DNA of 63,379 nt from Oscillospiraceae bacterium (GTDB lineage Bacteria; Bacillota; Clostridia; Oscillospirales; CAG-272), in assembly GCA_015064885.1 (NCBI GenBank), contig SVRJ01000009.1:1-63379 (forward strand), given 5' to 3'. The notes below the pieces were generated by a model. It saw nothing but the letters and a program-made list of their open reading frames with translations, ran no database searches and was not told the DNA's origin. Of the stretch, positions 43,873 to 53,216 are shown in pieces (the stretch's first letter is position 1; each line of letters begins with the position of its first letter). The position numbers were made by a program, and so were the translations under genes.

Positions 43873-46080
43873 TCACGCAAATCCTCTCGAGACCTGCTCA
43901 ACGTCCGAGATCGAGCGAAGCCTTGAGACTATAGAATTCACATGGTCAATATTTTTACAGCCTATCTTAAGGCTTATGGTTATTTTCGAGTCGTTTCTCT
44001 TTTGCATATTCATCTGGAGGATCGCGACCTTCATATCGGCAAGTGCCGCTGTAATGTTTGCAATAAGCGTGATGCTGTCAAAGGCATATACCTGAATATT
44101 TGCCTCGTACACTTCCCCGTTCTTTGAGTGTCCCGCTCCTGCCTCCCAGGTTGCGTTGACCCATCTGTCCGCATTTTCGGGATTTTCCAGACCTGCAACT
44201 ACGTTCGGGCAATCCCTCTTGTGTATCGATATTCCGTAACCCTTCGTAATAAAGCCGATAACACGGTCTCCGGGAAGCGGATTGCAGCAGCGGGCAAATT
44301 TGACCTGACATCCGCTCTCACCATCCACTATTATTCCGCCGTTACTGTTTATCTTCTTGTTTGTAGCTATCGGGATCTCGGGCTCGAGGACCTCCTCTTC
44401 TTCACTGCTGAAGAGTCTGTCGTACTCATCTCTTATCTTTATAGCTATCTTGGATACCGCAAGACCTCCGTATCCGATAGCATTGTAAAGGTCGTCCGCA
44501 TTCATATAGCCGATGCGTCCGCTTATATTTCCGATGACCTCATCGCGCATTGATTCGGTGCAGCCTCTTGAGAACTTCTTGATCTCGGCATCGACAGACT
44601 GCTTTCCGACCTCGATGTTTTCGGTTCGCTTTTCCTTCTTGAACCACTGACGTATTTTAGTCCTTGCCTCACCCGTCTTGACTATCTTAAGCCAGTCTCT
44701 GCTCGGTCCCTTGCCCGAGGAGGAGGTGAGTATCTCGACGATCTCACCGTTTTGCGGAACTCTGTCTATAGGAACGATCATTCCGTTTATCTTTGCGCCC
44801 ACCATCTTGTTTCCGACGGCAGAATGTATAGCATAAGCAAAGTCTATAACTGTGGAGCCCTGCGGAAGTGCGATAACGTCTCCCTTGGGAGTAAAGACAA
44901 AGGTCTCGTCGTGGAATATATCTATCTTGAACAGATGCATAAACTCATCTGGGTCTCTTGTATCGTCCTCATACTCAATGAGCTTTGATATCCATTCGAG
45001 CTTCTTATCGATATCCTCCTTCGAACGTTCACCTGACTTGTATTTCCAATGTGCCGCGATACCGTACTCTGCGATATTATGCATTTCCCACGTACGTATC
45101 TGGACCTCAAAAGGAATACCGTCGCGCCCTATTACGGTAGTGTGAAGAGAGCGGTACATATTCGGTTTGGGAGTTGAAATATAGTCCTTGAAGCGTCCGG
45201 GAATAGAATTGAACATCTCGTGGATTATACCGAGCACCGAGTAACATTCAAGCTCTGTGTTTACGATTATACGCAAAGCGTAAAAGTCATATATCTGATC
45301 AAAGCTCTTATTCTGGTTATACATTTTTCTGTATATAGAATAGACAGATTTTATTCTGCCCTCGAGCGTAAAGTTTATATCATTTTCTCTTAGCTTTGAG
45401 TCTACACTGTTTCTCACGTTTTCGATAAAGTCAACACTCAGATCATACTTCTGTGCTATATGCTCCTGGACCTCCTGATATCCTATGGGATCGAGGAAGG
45501 CAAGGCTGAGGTTTTCAAGCTCCTGCTTTATTTTATGCATACCGAGACGGTGTGCGAGAGGAGCATATACCTGCATAGTTTCATGTGCCGTAGATCTTCT
45601 TTTAGGATCGGATTTTACCGAAAGGGTACGCATATTGTGAAGACGGTCACACAGCTTTATAAAGATAACGCGTATATCCTTGGACATAGCAAGAAGCATC
45701 TTACGTATGTTTTCAAGATGTATTTCTTCCTTGTCGGTGACGTCCATCTGAACTATCTTTGTAAGACCGTCAACGAGTAGTGCTACGTCCGATCCGAACA
45801 TTTTTTCTATCGTAGGAAGGTCTGTGCAGTCAGAACAGTCCTCAACCGTATCGTGGAGAAGGGCCGCGCATATAGAGTCGGTGTCAAGCTCAAGACCCGC
45901 AACTATTTCGGCGACTGCGACGGGATGCGATATATAAGGGTCGCCGCTGACTCTGAACTGTCCCTCGTGAAGCTTTGCAGCGTATTCATACGCAGACAGT
46001 ATCTTTTCGATATTATATTTCTTTCCCGTTGCCTTAAGAATATTCAGCAAGCGCTCAATAATTTTCATATCAGTTTCCAT
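43873..46080 (-). CDS. relA: Bifunctional (p)ppGpp synthetase/hydrolase
   Basis: A long RelA/SpoT homologue controlling the stringent response. HD hydrolase domain (SHPVAVAEIVAGLELDTDSI, AALLHDTVEDC) about 50-150; synthetase domain (DFYALRIIVNTELECYSVLG, GNPKPNMYRSLHT-like TPKPNMYRSLHTTVIG) about 240-340; TGS domain (VFTPKGDVIALPQGSTVIDFAYAIHS); zinc-finger region (CCNPLPGDRVIGFITKGYGISIHKRDCPN); C-terminal ACT domain. Both HD and synthetase residues look intact. GAGGT lies eight bases before the ATG. It overlaps recJ by 11 bases. Confidence 0.96.
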   Translation of the reverse strand: METDMKIIERLLNILKATGKKYNIEKILSAYEYAAKLHEGQFRVSGDPYISHPVAVAEIVAGLELDTDSICAALLHDTVEDCSDCTDLPTIEKMFGSDVALLVDGLTKIVQMDVTDKEEIHLENIRKMLLAMSKDIRVIFIKLCDRLHNMRTLSVKSDPKRRSTAHETMQVYAPLAHRLGMHKIKQELENLSLAFLDPIGYQEVQEHIAQKYDLSVDFIENVRNSVDSKLRENDINFTLEGRIKSVYSIYRKMYNQNKSFDQIYDFYALRIIVNTELECYSVLGIIHEMFNSIPGRFKDYISTPKPNMYRSLHTTVIGRDGIPFEVQIRTWEMHNIAEYGIAAHWKYKSGERSKEDIDKKLEWISKLIEYEDDTRDPDEFMHLFKIDIFHDETFVFTPKGDVIALPQGSTVIDFAYAIHSAVGNKMVGAKINGMIVPIDRVPQNGEIVEILTSSSGKGPSRDWLKIVKTGEARTKIRQWFKKEKRTENIEVGKQSVDAEIKKFSRGCTESMRDEVIGNISGRIGYMNADDLYNAIGYGGLAVSKIAIKIRDEYDRLFSSEEEEVLEPEIPIATNKKINSNGGIIVDGESGCQVKFARCCNPLPGDRVIGFITKGYGISIHKRDCPNVVAGLENPENADRWVNATWEAGAGHSKNGEVYEANIQVYAFDSITLIANITAALADMKVAILQMNMQKRNDSKITISLKIGCKNIDHVNSIVSRLRSISDVEQVSRGFA

Positions 46081-48316
46081 AAGTAGTTACCTCACCTGCA
46101 CATCTGTTTCCTCTTGCGCAGGATTTTCTGTATCTGTCAAGTAATTTTGATTCGGAAAGATCCACCTTCTTGCTCTCCTTCGGGAAGAGTATTTCATACA
46201 GATCGTCCGAAAATTTCGAAATGTTCAAAAGCCCAAGCTCAAAAAACACGTTGAGTATAAGCGCGACCGCTGTAGCGCTTACGTCTATTCTCTGCTCGGA
46301 TCTGAGTACAGAGGCCGTCCTTCTGACCGAAACGGTAGCGATACCCTCGGCATTTATTTTTCTCAGGTAGCTGTAAAGCGCAACGAATTCCTTCCTTTCG
46401 GGGCATCTTTCCCCCTCAAGGCAAGCATCCTCGTCCGCCTTTGTAAGTGCGTCAAGCACAGAAAACTTAGCACTTGATTCCTCAAGATATTTTTCGGAAA
46501 GCCTTACGTCCTCAATATTCAACTGAAGCGAGGATACACCCTTAAACTCATTAAGCTCAAGAGCATATGCAACGTCCGCACGCTCTCCCTCATAAACCGG
46601 GAAATTATCGTAGGAGGTGGAAAACGAGAGTCCGGATATCTGGATACCGTCCTTCTCAAACAGTACCTTTACGTACTTTCCTCCCGAAAGAGCGGTAACT
46701 CTCTTTACAAGAACATCTCTCGTACAGAAATACGGCTGCTCGTTGCCTACACCGTACGGCTCAAACTTTGCAAGAGTATTTACACATTCGAGGGTCAGCT
46801 CGGAAAACTCCGCTTCATAATCTATATTTACTGCGGACACCGCTTCCTCGGTATTGAGCTTATCCTTTGCATATTCTGAGATGCGCTTTTTAAACTCAGC
46901 GAGATCCTTGCGATATATCGTAAGACCCGCGGCAAGCTCGTGGCCTCCGTATCTTACAAAAAGATCACTGCAGTGATCGAGTGCCTTATGTATATCAAAG
47001 CCCTCAACACTTCGACACGAGCCCTTTCCTACGTCCATGGGAGAGGGTTCATCGGTCATTTTTCCATCCTCAAAGGATATCATAATAACCGGAAGCCCGT
47101 ATCTTTCGAGTATTCTCGACGCAACTATTCCTATAACTCCGTGCTGCCACTCGTCAGAGTCAAGAACTATTATTCTTTCCTCATCGGTATAATTCTCTTC
47201 TATATATTTGACCGCATCGGCAAAGATCACGCCCTCCATGTACTTCCTTGCGTTATTTATACTGCAAAGGTTATATGCCGCCTCGGCAGCCTGCTTCTTA
47301 TCTGTGGAAAGGAGAAGCTTAAGCGCGTCGTTTGCATGAGTAACACGGCCTGCGGCATTTATTCTCGGAGCAAGGACAAAGCCTATATATGAGGAATTGA
47401 TCTTTCTCTTTTTCGTCTCCCGCGGTTTATTCATATAGTATTCGGCACTTGCCGTTACCGTGTCACCGAGAGACGCCATATACATAAGAGAATCTATGGC
47501 AACGGACGGCTTTTGATCTATAAGATAAAGTCCCATAGCGCAAAGCAATCTGTTCTCACCGCGCAACGGCATAACGTCGGCTATCGTTCCCACGGTTACT
47601 ATATCCGCATACCTGAAGCAAAGAGCTCTTACGGCATCCGAAACGGTTTTCCCCGAAGCCGCACAAAGTTCTGTCTCTATCGCACATACTGTTTTGAACG
47701 CAACGCCTACTCCGGCAAGCTCGGTGTGCGGGTATTGGCTACCCGGAATCTTTGGATTCACCGCGGCATCAGCCGAAGGGATAACCTCATGGCACGAGTG
47801 GTGATCGGTTATAACGACCTTAACACCCATCGCCTTAGCATACGCTATCTCGTCTACTGCCGTTATTCCGTTATCTACGGTAACGATAAGCTTTACTCCG
47901 AGCGACGCTATTTTTTCGACAGACGCCATGTTCATTCCGTATCCCTCGCTTTTTCTGTCGGGGATATAATGTATAACGTCTGCCCCTTTATCCTTAAGAT
48001 ACGAATAGATAAGCGCGGTGGCGGTAACTCCGTCCACGTCGTAATCACCGTAGACGCATATTTTTTCATTGTTTCTCAGACTGTCTATTATAACATTGCA
48101 CGCCTTTTTCATATCCGGAAGTAAAAACGGATCGTGAAGCAGGGTAGCTTCGTTGCGTATATATTCGAGCGCCGATCTCTCATCAAAGTACCCTCTGTTT
48201 ACGAGTACTACCGCCGCCGGAAATGGTATCTCGAGTTTTTTTGCAAGCTCTTTGGCAATTGCGGTCTTCTCGTCACATGTGGAAACTATATTCCATTTCT
48301 TTTTGTTTGTCTTCAA
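46070..48316 (-). CDS. recJ: Single-stranded-DNA exonuclease RecJ
   Basis: A 5'-3' ssDNA exonuclease of the DHH family used in recombination and base excision repair. Motifs YGDYDVDGVTATALI, TVDNGI, ITDHHSCHE (DHH), GTIADVMPL and the DHHA1 region RYGGHELAAGLTI are present, then an OB domain. 748 residues; the last 150 form an extra helical domain typical of longer firmicute RecJ. The start is TTG at 48316, with AAGGA eight bases upstream; no ATG lies near. recJ-relA order is conserved in Firmicutes. Confidence 0.95.
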   Translation of the reverse strand: MKTNKKKWNIVSTCDEKTAIAKELAKKLEIPFPAAVVLVNRGYFDERSALEYIRNEATLLHDPFLLPDMKKACNVIIDSLRNNEKICVYGDYDVDGVTATALIYSYLKDKGADVIHYIPDRKSEGYGMNMASVEKIASLGVKLIVTVDNGITAVDEIAYAKAMGVKVVITDHHSCHEVIPSADAAVNPKIPGSQYPHTELAGVGVAFKTVCAIETELCAASGKTVSDAVRALCFRYADIVTVGTIADVMPLRGENRLLCAMGLYLIDQKPSVAIDSLMYMASLGDTVTASAEYYMNKPRETKKRKINSSYIGFVLAPRINAAGRVTHANDALKLLLSTDKKQAAEAAYNLCSINNARKYMEGVIFADAVKYIEENYTDEERIIVLDSDEWQHGVIGIVASRILERYGLPVIMISFEDGKMTDEPSPMDVGKGSCRSVEGFDIHKALDHCSDLFVRYGGHELAAGLTIYRKDLAEFKKRISEYAKDKLNTEEAVSAVNIDYEAEFSELTLECVNTLAKFEPYGVGNEQPYFCTRDVLVKRVTALSGGKYVKVLFEKDGIQISGLSFSTSYDNFPVYEGERADVAYALELNEFKGVSSLQLNIEDVRLSEKYLEESSAKFSVLDALTKADEDACLEGERCPERKEFVALYSYLRKINAEGIATVSVRRTASVLRSEQRIDVSATAVALILNVFFELGLLNISKFSDDLYEILFPKESKKVDLSESKLLDRYRKSCARGNRCAGEVTTYGN

Positions 48317-48332
48317 ATCGTATTTCCTTATC

Positions 48333-49934
48333 TTAATTTTGCGGTTTAAATCTCTCTATTATTTTTTTTGCAACGTTAATTCCGTCACATGCGGCACTCG
48401 TTATTCCTCCCGCATATCCCGCTCCCTCACCGCAAGGATATATAAATCTTCTTCCCTTTGCGATCATATCGGGCTCGCGCACTATCCTGAGAGGAGCGGA
48501 GGTCCTTGTTTCAAATGCCGACAGGACAGCACTTCTGTCGTTGAAGCACTCCATTTTTTTCGAAAAGCTGCTAAGACCTCTCAAAAGTCCGTCGCAAAGA
48601 AAACGCGGCATCGCAGATGCGATATTTGCGACTGTATATTTCCCATCCATATAGGTAGGTATGACCTTTGACGGCTCATTTATGCATTTTCCGTCGATAA
48701 AGTCTCCCACTGTAAGAACGGGGGCATTATAATTTGACGCTCCGAGAATATACGCATCGCTTTCAAGCTTACGCTGAAAAGCGATCGCCTTTCTGACGTC
48801 AAAGGAAAAATCCTCGGGCGTTACAGACACGAGCATGGCACTGTTGGCGTTTTTTCCGTCGCGCGCCTTCTCGCTCATTCCGTTTACGACCACACGCCCT
48901 TCCTCGCTGGTTGCAGCCATAACGTACCCGCCCGGGCACATACAGAAGGTATACACACCTCGTTCGCCCTTTGTATTTGAAAGCGCATATTCTCCTCGCG
49001 GAAGTCTGATGTCGCCCGCGCGATCTCCGTAAAGAGATCTGTCAACGTCCTCTTGAAGATGTTCGATGCGCACTCCGACGGAAAAGCTTTTCGGAAGTAT
49101 TGAGAATCCGGAAGAAAGCAAATATTCGTAGGTATCTCTCGCACTGTGACCGACCGCAAGCACAACGGCACCGCAGCTTATATCCCCCTTTGAGGTTTTT
49201 GCAATACAGTATGATCCTGACTCTGTTATTCCGTCAAGTCGGCAATTATATATTACCTCGCCTCCGAGTCGAACGATCTCAGAAAGCATATTATCCACTA
49301 CAGAGCGCAGAACATCGGTTCCTATATGAGGCTTTGCGTTCTTCAAAATATCCTTATCTGCTCCGTGATCGACAAACGTCTTCAGAACGTAAGAGCATGA
49401 AGGGTCCTTTATTCTTGTGACGAGCTTCCCGTCCGAAAACGTACCCGCACCGCCTGCGCCAAACTGAACGTTTGTCTCGGTATCAAGGCTTCCGGTCTTA
49501 TAGAAGGAGGATACCGCCTTAACTCTTTCATCTATGCTTCCGCCCCTGTCTATTATTATAGGTCTGTATCCGTGCTTTGCGAGCAGGTATGCCGCAAAAA
49601 GTCCGCACGGTCCCATCCCTACGACAAGCACTCTCCCACCGAGAGCTTCACTTCCCGGAGAGAATGAAAGCTCGGCGTAAGGATCTGATATTTCCGATAT
49701 TTTGAGAGCTGTCATTTTTGAGCGGTCGACACCGCAAGCCCCGCTTGCCATAACAGAATATACAAAGCTTATTGCATTTCTGTCCCTCGCGTCAACAGAT
49801 CGCTTATACACAGAAAGCTCTGCCCCGTCGAGAGAAGCTCCCGCTCTTTTAAGCTTATTTTTCGCAATGGCGAGTGCTTCCCTTTCATCCGAAAGGTAAG
49901 GCAGCTTTATATCCGATACAAGTAAAAATTTCAT
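48333..49934 (-). CDS. FAD-dependent dehydrogenase (COG2509-like)
   Basis: A 533-residue flavoprotein: an N-terminal region of about 100 residues, then the Rossmann motif VVGMGPCGLFAAYLLAKHGYRPIIIDRG (core GxGPCGLFAA), FGAGGAGTFSDGKLVTRI and a C-terminal GEGAGYAGGITSAACDGINVA that closes the FAD site. This architecture is the conserved, uncharacterised 'FAD-dependent dehydrogenase' family of Firmicutes. The substrate is unknown. It begins one base after the ybbR stop, with no clear ribosome binding site of its own, so coupling is likely. Confidence 0.85.
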   Translation of the reverse strand: MKFLLVSDIKLPYLSDEREALAIAKNKLKRAGASLDGAELSVYKRSVDARDRNAISFVYSVMASGACGVDRSKMTALKISEISDPYAELSFSPGSEALGGRVLVVGMGPCGLFAAYLLAKHGYRPIIIDRGGSIDERVKAVSSFYKTGSLDTETNVQFGAGGAGTFSDGKLVTRIKDPSCSYVLKTFVDHGADKDILKNAKPHIGTDVLRSVVDNMLSEIVRLGGEVIYNCRLDGITESGSYCIAKTSKGDISCGAVVLAVGHSARDTYEYLLSSGFSILPKSFSVGVRIEHLQEDVDRSLYGDRAGDIRLPRGEYALSNTKGERGVYTFCMCPGGYVMAATSEEGRVVVNGMSEKARDGKNANSAMLVSVTPEDFSFDVRKAIAFQRKLESDAYILGASNYNAPVLTVGDFIDGKCINEPSKVIPTYMDGKYTVANIASAMPRFLCDGLLRGLSSFSKKMECFNDRSAVLSAFETRTSAPLRIVREPDMIAKGRRFIYPCGEGAGYAGGITSAACDGINVAKKIIERFKPQN

Positions 49935-49935
49935 A

Positions 49936-51174
49936 TTACGGTGATTGTGTTTCGACAGGCGCGCTTATCACGGCATCTGTAACTGCCGGCTCTGTTACAT
50001 TCGAAGCGGGTGTTACCGGCTCGGTGACAGAAGGAGTGGTTACCGACGGCTCACTTGTTGCCGGAGTTGTGACAGTAGGCTCGTTCACGGGAGGATCTGT
50101 TTTCCTCTTTGTTATTTCTGCTCTTATGTAAACGCTTGAAATATCGTCCTCTGTCTTTACTCCGTCGGGAAGTTTTAGATCAAGGCTTTTTTCGAACGGC
50201 AGATAATTTCCGTTCTGATCCTCCTTGAAGTGTGACCTTGTGAGAGTGAGAACGCATATCTCATCTATGGAAGACACCTTGAGAACCTCACCTATTATAC
50301 AAACAGAGTCAAATTCAAGGCTGATATCAAGGTTATAGTCTTCGAAGACCTTTTCATCGTATTCATAAGTAAGCTTTATATATTTTCTGAGGTAAACGGG
50401 GATAGTGATCTCCACCATGTCGGCATCCGTTTTAAGATACGGATTCTGTATCTTTGTGCCCTTTTTATCTACGAGATAAATCGAGGTAGTACTCTTTACA
50501 CTTCCGGTGAGCTTTCCGATATTACTTTCGGCAACCGCACATTCCACGTTCTGAAGGACACTTACGGGACCTGTGACCTCAACAAAATCTATACTCTTGG
50601 TGATCTTATCGGTATCGACAAAATAAGCACCGTCTATAGTATAGTAGGGCTTTACCACGACCGGAACGTCCTTTGTATCGATAACGTCCGCGTAGACAGC
50701 GATCGCAGTCGGAGATATGACGGTAATGCTGACGTCGGGGAGAGCCTCAACGCTGACGGTGAGCATCTGCCTATCGGCGCTGTCTATTTTGCTCACGTCC
50801 ACGTAAGCGTAAATGTCGTTCACCGTATATTTGTTTACGTCTGTTCGCTTACCCTTAAGCGTAACGTTTACCGTGTTATCGTAACCGCTGATGACAGACA
50901 TATTGTTGCTGTATTCAAGCTCTGTTGCACCCACTATCTGAACGGGAACGAGGTTTATGGTCTTTTCGTATTCTCCGTCCTCCATGCTCATAACGTACAG
51001 CCATACCGACATGGCTATAACGAACGAAAATATAAGTATGAGGATATTATGTTTTCCGCCCTTGGCGTTGTCGTTCTTTTTGTTTCTCTCGCTTTTTTCT
51101 GTCTCTGTATCGACGTCATCCGATATAGCCTCAGTGAGGTTATCGGTTTCATATCTGTTGTTTTCAAGTGCCAT
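49936..51174 (-). CDS. ybbR: YbbR-domain protein (CdaR)
   Basis: CdaR regulates the diadenylate cyclase CdaA in the membrane. The protein has a charged N-terminus, one membrane helix (ILILIFSFVIAMSVWLYVMSM, about 44-64; split as core VIAMSVWLYVM), about three YbbR repeats outside the membrane (KTINLVPVQIVG; VVVKPYYTIDGAYF; IEITIPVYLRKYIKL-like), and a Thr/Pro/Val-rich tail of about 50 residues (TTPATSEPSVTTPSVTEP) that resembles a cell-wall-spanning linker. 412 residues. It sits downstream of cdaA, as in Bacillus. Confidence 0.9.
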   Translation of the reverse strand: MALENNRYETDNLTEAISDDVDTETEKSERNKKNDNAKGGKHNILILIFSFVIAMSVWLYVMSMEDGEYEKTINLVPVQIVGATELEYSNNMSVISGYDNTVNVTLKGKRTDVNKYTVNDIYAYVDVSKIDSADRQMLTVSVEALPDVSITVISPTAIAVYADVIDTKDVPVVVKPYYTIDGAYFVDTDKITKSIDFVEVTGPVSVLQNVECAVAESNIGKLTGSVKSTTSIYLVDKKGTKIQNPYLKTDADMVEITIPVYLRKYIKLTYEYDEKVFEDYNLDISLEFDSVCIIGEVLKVSSIDEICVLTLTRSHFKEDQNGNYLPFEKSLDLKLPDGVKTEDDISSVYIRAEITKRKTDPPVNEPTVTTPATSEPSVTTPSVTEPVTPASNVTEPAVTDAVISAPVETQSP

Positions 51175-51263
51175 ATATCTGTACCGAGCCTTCGGAAGAA
51201 GGCAACCTTTCTGTGAATTTAAAAATGCGCTTCGGCTCTGCCTATGCTATCGGAAAGCTCTTA

Positions 51264-52175
51264 TCAGAGCTGCGACTCATCAGCTCCGTTGCTGCTCTGA
51301 TGAGAATGGTGCTTATCCGACAGGAATCTCTGCTTACGCTTTTCCTTCGAGAGTCTTCCGAAAAGCTCCTTCGTGAGCTTTTCTTTAGTGTAATTACGCT
51401 TCATCTCTCCGTTAAAGCAGAGCGAAACGATTCCGGTTTCTTCGGAGACTACTATTACCAGTGCGTCACTTGCAATTTCACTCAGACCGACAGCCGCATT
51501 GTGTCTCGTTCCGAGCGTCTTGCCTATCTTTCTTTTTGTAGCGGGAAGGCGGCAACCTGCTGCAGTGAGCCGCATTTCTCTTATTATTACGGCACCGTCG
51601 TGAAGAGGGCTCTTATCCACGAAAATATTCTGAAGAAGCTCTGACGACACCTTGGCATCGATCTCGGTACCCGTCTCTATACAGTCTCCTACCTTAGTAT
51701 TGCATTCTATTACTATCAGAGCACCCGTGTTGCTCTCCGACATTTCAAAAACCGCGTCGCTTATCTCATCGACAAACTCTCTTACCTCTATCGCTCCCGC
51801 CGAAACGCTTTGCTTCTCTATTCCGCTCACAAGCTTTGAGGAAAAGCCGCCCACCTTCTCAAGCGCCGTGCGAAGTTCGTCCTGGAAGATGATTATAATA
51901 GCGATAAAACCTACTTGATAGAAATTAGACAGAATATATTTCATTGCGTGCATATCCGACATTTCCGCAATAACGAATACGGCAATAATAAGCAAGCATC
52001 CGGTAGCAAGCTTTCCCGCTCTTCTGTTACTTACAAAGCGTATTACCATATAAAGTATCACAGTAAGCAAAAGAACGTCTATGCAGTCTGTAATGCTCAT
52101 TTGCTTTATCGGTTCCATGACGTTTTCGGTAAAAAACGCCGCGATCTTCTCTATCATCCGAGTTATTCTGTCCAT
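51264..52175 (-). CDS. cdaA: Diadenylate cyclase CdaA
   Basis: CdaA makes c-di-AMP from two ATP. The 303-residue product has three membrane helices at the N-terminus (about 30-105) and a DAC domain with DGA (193-195, in SPLHDGAVII). The second motif, normally RHR, is RHN (224-226, LGTRHNAAVG). Other conserved segments (AAGCRLPAT, SEETGIVSL) are present. The third residue of RHR usually helps hold the ATP phosphates, so activity should be tested. GGAG lies eight bases before the ATG, and a TTTACA-N17-TATAAT promoter precedes it. Confidence 0.93.
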   Translation of the reverse strand: MDRITRMIEKIAAFFTENVMEPIKQMSITDCIDVLLLTVILYMVIRFVSNRRAGKLATGCLLIIAVFVIAEMSDMHAMKYILSNFYQVGFIAIIIIFQDELRTALEKVGGFSSKLVSGIEKQSVSAGAIEVREFVDEISDAVFEMSESNTGALIVIECNTKVGDCIETGTEIDAKVSSELLQNIFVDKSPLHDGAVIIREMRLTAAGCRLPATKRKIGKTLGTRHNAAVGLSEIASDALVIVVSEETGIVSLCFNGEMKRNYTKEKLTKELFGRLSKEKRKQRFLSDKHHSHQSSNGADESQL

Positions 52176-52237
52176 ATCAATGTCTCCTTTGCAAGCAAGA
52201 AAGGTGCTTTTGACGCGCGCATACGCGTATATATTAT

Positions 52238-52266
52238 ATTATATCATTTTTATTTATATTTGTAAA
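52238..52266 (-). promoter_or_regulatory. cdaA promoter
   Basis: On the minus strand TTTACA (52261-52266), 17 bases, extended -10 TGATATAAT (TATAAT 52238-52243). Confidence 0.75.
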
Positions 52267-52360
52267 GCAGTTTTTGTGTTTTATTGTAGAATTATGACCC
52301 GATAGTTTGTAAATTTTTTAGTATCCCTTTGTTAATAAGCGTATTTTTTGCAAAAAAGAA

Positions 52361-52400
52361 AAAAATACCGCTAAAGCTTTGCTTAAAGCGGTATTTTTTC
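52361..52400. terminator. Terminator after the TPM gene
   Basis: ATACCGC (52365-52371) pairs with GCGGTAT (52388-52394), extended by an imperfect AAGC/GCTT pair. Long T tracts lie on both strands. It ends the TPM-domain transcript before the cdaA promoter. Confidence 0.8.
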
Positions 52401-52403
52401 GAG

Positions 52404-53207
52404 TCAGCATCTTCCGCCGCCTCCGCCCCCGCGCGAGCCTCCTCCGCGGGATCCTCCGCCGGAATTGTTATCCGGCTTTCTCATTCTCGATACCGTTCGG
52501 TAAAGGAATATATCCGCGGCAGACCGCACGTTGAAAGAGTCCTTTGCCGCATACATATGAGCTTCATTCTTGAATGCCACCGACTTCATCTGCGACTTCA
52601 TGATCAGCACCGAAACGAGAGCGATAACAGCGGATACAAGGAGTATGACCGGCAGATACTCTGCGAGGACATCCGTCTTCTTTACAACGCTGCCTCCGTT
52701 TGAAAGCGCCAGCATAGCCTCGTCGGTAAAGGAGAGGAATTCTGTTGCCGCACCGTAAAAATCATTTTGTGTAAGATACTTTTCAGCACGCTTTTTAAGA
52801 AGCTCCTCTTCCCTGCCGTATTCTATGGCATCAAAGCATCTTCCGAGTCTGTAAAAGTAGTAATCTCTGTATCCACCGTCAAGTGACATATAGAACAGAA
52901 CCGCATCTTCCTTCGTCTTATGGTCATAGATCAGCTTTCTTGCGTCTCTGTCCATCATATCCATAAGGTCCTCCTCGTCAACGTCGGAAGGATACTTATT
53001 CCTTGTGAAATATATGATAATGCATATTCCGTACTCGTCTTCTATCCTTTTCATTTCTTCCGCTATCTTCTTTTCTTCACCGCTTGAGAGAAAATCCGCG
53101 TCGTCGAATAAAAGATCGTCCGAGCCGTCCGCCGATACGGATACCGAGAAAGCCGCGATCATAAGAAGTGCGAGAAAAACCGCAATATATCTGTTAAAGC
53201 TTTTCAT
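52404..53207 (-). CDS. TPM-domain membrane protein
   Basis: A 267-residue protein: signal peptide (about 1-27), a TPM (TLP18.3/Psb32/MOLO-1) domain (LLFDDADFLSSGEEKKIAEEMKRIEDEYGICIIIYFT and on to about residue 170), a membrane helix (about 185-205), and a Gly/Arg/Ser-rich tail (NNSGGGSRGGGSRGGGGGGRC) ending in Cys. The TPM domain lies outside the membrane. Family function is unclear. It lies 9 bases after the zinc-ribbon gene and probably shares its promoter. Confidence 0.85.
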   Translation of the reverse strand: MKSFNRYIAVFLALLMIAAFSVSVSADGSDDLLFDDADFLSSGEEKKIAEEMKRIEDEYGICIIIYFTRNKYPSDVDEEDLMDMMDRDARKLIYDHKTKEDAVLFYMSLDGGYRDYYFYRLGRCFDAIEYGREEELLKKRAEKYLTQNDFYGAATEFLSFTDEAMLALSNGGSVVKKTDVLAEYLPVILLVSAVIALVSVLIMKSQMKSVAFKNEAHMYAAKDSFNVRSAADIFLYRTVSRMRKPDNNSGGGSRGGGSRGGGGGGRC

Positions 53208-53216
53208 TTTCGCACC

